Shown piece by piece: positions 5,804 to 6,573 of a stretch of 6,573 nucleotides of DNA. The position numbers and the translations under genes are program-made. The notes under the pieces were generated by a model. That model did no database searches, was not told the origin of the DNA, and saw only the letters and a program-made list of their open reading frames with translations. The DNA is from Acidithiobacillus sp. (GTDB lineage: Bacteria; Pseudomonadota; Gammaproteobacteria; Acidithiobacillales; Acidithiobacillaceae): positions 1 through 6,573 of the forward strand of contig DAIAVG010000078.1 in NCBI GenBank assembly GCA_027445725.1, in the 5' to 3' direction. How positions within the stretch are numbered: the first letter of the stretch is position 1; the number at the start of each line of letters is the position of its first letter.

Positions 5804-6141
5804 CCATTACCATACAACAGGACTGGAAGGCAGCCCTACGCGCTGCAGGTAAAGCCGCGCAGGCGGAAACCTACCAGGGGGAAACCCTGAACTTTGAATC
5901 GCCGGATGTGTTCCTGGGCCGACTGACCGCGCTACGGTGGTCTCTGGTACGTCAGATCATGAGTGCGGGGGAAGTGTCCATCAGGGAGCTGGCCCGGCGG
6001 GTAGGCCGGGATGTGCGTCGCGTTCACGACGACGTGCTGGTGCTCGCCGAACTCGGACTGATAGAGCGCACGACCAGCGGCGGAGTGCGCTGCCCGTTCA
6101 CTGACATACACCTGGATATGCACTTGCGCAAGGCGGGATAA
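5785..6141 (+). CDS. Winged-helix antitoxin / regulator (HVO_A0114-like, TumA-type partner)
   Basis: 118-residue DNA-binding protein, the likely antitoxin and autorepressor for the preceding toxin gene. The N-terminal part (1-45: MEMRTLTITIQQDW, QGETLNFESPDVF) is probably the toxin-contacting region. The C-terminal part is a winged helix: ALRWSLVRQIMSAGEVSIRE (49-68), recognition helix region LARRVGRDVRRVHDDVLVLAELGLI (69-93) and wing RTTSGGVRCPF (95-105). It has an excellent ribosome-binding site, GGAGG (5773-5777), 7 nt before the ATG. In contrast the toxin has almost none, a difference that would favour antitoxin synthesis. The 19-nt overlap with the toxin gene shows the two are one translational unit. 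Toxin-first order is the reverse of many type II systems but common for this pair type. The pairing is inferred from family knowledge and overlap. Confidence 0.
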   Translation: MEMRTLTITIQQDWKAALRAAGKAAQAETYQGETLNFESPDVFLGRLTALRWSLVRQIMSAGEVSIRELARRVGRDVRRVHDDVLVLAELGLIERTTSGGVRCPFTDIHLDMHLRKAG

Positions 6142-6167
6142 TGCGCGATCGATCCCTTGCTTCCCAG

Positions 6168-6199
6168 CGATTGGGCGGGGCGAGTCCCGCCCTCTATCG
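6168..6199. repeat. GC-rich hairpin behind the antitoxin gene
   Basis: GGGCGGG (6173-6179) and CCCGCCC (6186-6192) form a perfect 7-bp stem with a 6-nt loop. CGAT (6168-6171) and ATCG (6196-6199) extend it across a small internal loop. No T tract follows closely, so it is a poor intrinsic terminator. It may end the toxin-antitoxin mRNA with Rho, or belong to the end of a mobile element. Confidence 0.
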
Positions 6200-6243
6200 G
6201 CGCTAATTTCGTACTCACTTTATTACCCAAAAAGCGCGGAAAG

Positions 6244-6264
6244 CCCCGCCACTTCAGGGCGGGG
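6244..6264. repeat. Subterminal hairpin ahead of tnpB
   Basis: CCCCGCC (6244-6250) and GGCGGGG (6258-6264) are perfectly complementary around ACTTCAG. GC-rich hairpins with a CTTCAG-type loop are, from memory, common at the ends of IS200/IS605 elements. The copies of AGCGCGG at 6233-6239 and 6271-6277 flank it as direct repeats. Confidence 0.
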
Positions 6265-6278
6265 ATGAATAGCGCGGC

Positions 6279-6309
6279 GGCGAGACGGCTCGATGCCGTC
6301 GAAGTCGCC
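6279..6309. repeat. Bulged hairpin between the subterminal hairpin and tnpB
   Basis: GACGGC (6284-6289) pairs with GCCGTC (6295-6300) around TCGAT. GGCGA (6279-6283) pairs with TCGCC (6305-6309), leaving a 4-nt GAAG bulge on the 3' side. Its role is unknown; it lies upstream of the tnpB promoter, so it would not be in that mRNA. Confidence 0.
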
Positions 6310-6327
6310 AGTCCTCCGACGGATAGT

Positions 6328-6356
6328 TTGCTTGCCAGTCATGCACACTGTATAAT
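6328..6356 (+). promoter_or_regulatory. Promoter of tnpB
   Basis: A perfect -10 box TATAAT (6351-6356), preceded at 17 bp by a weak -35 TTGCTT (6328-6333, 3 of 6 matches). The predicted start at about 6362-6364 abuts the tnpB ATG at 6365. Confidence 0.
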
Positions 6357-6364
6357 AATACACC

Positions 6365-6573
6365 ATGCTAATCCAAAAAGCCGTGCGTTACCGCCTGGAG
6401 ACCACGCAGGAGCAGGAGAATCTGCTGGCCCGCGCGGTCGGCTGCGTGCGCTTCGTCTGGAATCGCGCGCTCGCGGTCCAGAAAAGTTATCTCGCTCACC
6501 AGTGCGGCACCCTGAATTATGCCGGGCTGTGTGAATTGCTGACGTCCTGGAGGAATACGGAAGACTTTGGGTT
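6365..6573 (+). CDS. tnpB: TnpB-like RNA-guided nuclease / IS200-IS605 accessory protein, N-terminal part
   Basis: The first 69 codons of an IS605 OrfB/TnpB protein; the gene runs past the window edge. The N terminus reads MLIQKAVRYRLETTQEQENL, followed by the family hallmark GCVRFVWNRAL (26-36) and LNYAGLCELLTSWRN (50-64), which match the N-terminal OrfB helix-turn-helix region. TnpB proteins are RuvC nucleases guided by an RNA made from the element's right end, and they help the element persist. The catalytic RuvC and zinc-finger parts lie outside the window, so intactness cannot be judged. There is no Shine-Dalgarno sequence before the ATG, and the -10 box ends 8 nt upstream, implying leaderless translation. 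No tnpA is seen upstream, so it could be a tnpB-only element. Confidence 0.
   Translation, partial: MLIQKAVRYRLETTQEQENLLARAVGCVRFVWNRALAVQKSYLAHQCGTLNYAGLCELLTSWRNTEDFG

Larger units (their letters stand above)
6223..6573 (+). mobile_element. Candidate left end of an IS200/IS605-type element carrying tnpB (right end outside the window)
   Basis: The element is inferred from tnpB and the foldable DNA upstream of it. A TTAC (6223-6226) lies 17 nt before a strong hairpin (6244-6264), and AAAG (6240-6243) touches the hairpin foot. In ISHp608, TTAC is the left cleavage site and AAAG the guide next to the left hairpin, so the arrangement fits; both tetranucleotides are short and could be chance. 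No tnpA is visible. The boundary is tentative. Confidence 0.

Noticed and set aside
6157..6534. 125-aa open frame across the hairpins and tnpB
   Set aside because: It is not protein-like, runs through the structured non-coding stretch and is out of frame with the clearly recognisable tnpB.
1..6573. CRISPR array, rRNA or a retron/phage-defence module
   Set aside because: There are no regularly spaced repeats, no rRNA-like segments and no reverse transcriptase or defence gene beyond the toxin-antitoxin pair.

Overview
The window looks like chromosomal DNA of a GC-rich proteobacterium. The housekeeping genes (valS end, nhaA, nadC), the TetR/old-yellow-enzyme pair and the TnpB start read to me as gammaproteobacterial or Acidithiobacillus-like, but nothing in the window fixes the genus.

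Left part (1-2692): three genes on the + strand, packed as an operon. The 3' end of valS (valyl-tRNA synthetase) is broken by a frameshift near 353-357. It is followed after 18 nt by nhaA (Na+/H+ antiporter), whose stop overlaps the ATG of nadC (quinolinate phosphoribosyltransferase, NAD synthesis).

Middle part (2693-4606): a self-contained redox-response module. A sigma70-type promoter carries a 28-bp near-perfect palindrome between and across its -35 and -10 boxes. It drives a TetR-family repressor and, 13 nt after that gene's stop, a YqjM/XenA-type old yellow enzyme. The arrangement matches the logic of E. coli nemRA: the repressor senses electrophiles and the flavoenzyme reduces them. Two hairpins with T tracts end the unit.

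Right-middle (4619-5384): a conserved protein of unknown function on the - strand (208 aa), then a complete tRNA-Leu(UAG) on the + strand with its own promoter and encoded CCA.

Right part (5385-6573): accessory DNA directly behind the tRNA 3' end. It holds a two-gene toxin-antitoxin operon, with a TumE/DUF6516-type toxin first and a winged-helix antitoxin overlapping it by 19 nt. After 223 nt of hairpin-rich non-coding DNA comes the start of an IS200/IS605-type tnpB that runs off the window. The tRNA 3' end is a plausible attachment site for this accessory block, but no integrase is visible.

Three genes (tetR, the toxin gene, tnpB) share the same geometry: only 7-8 nt separate the predicted -10 box from the ATG, which implies leaderless or nearly leaderless mRNAs.
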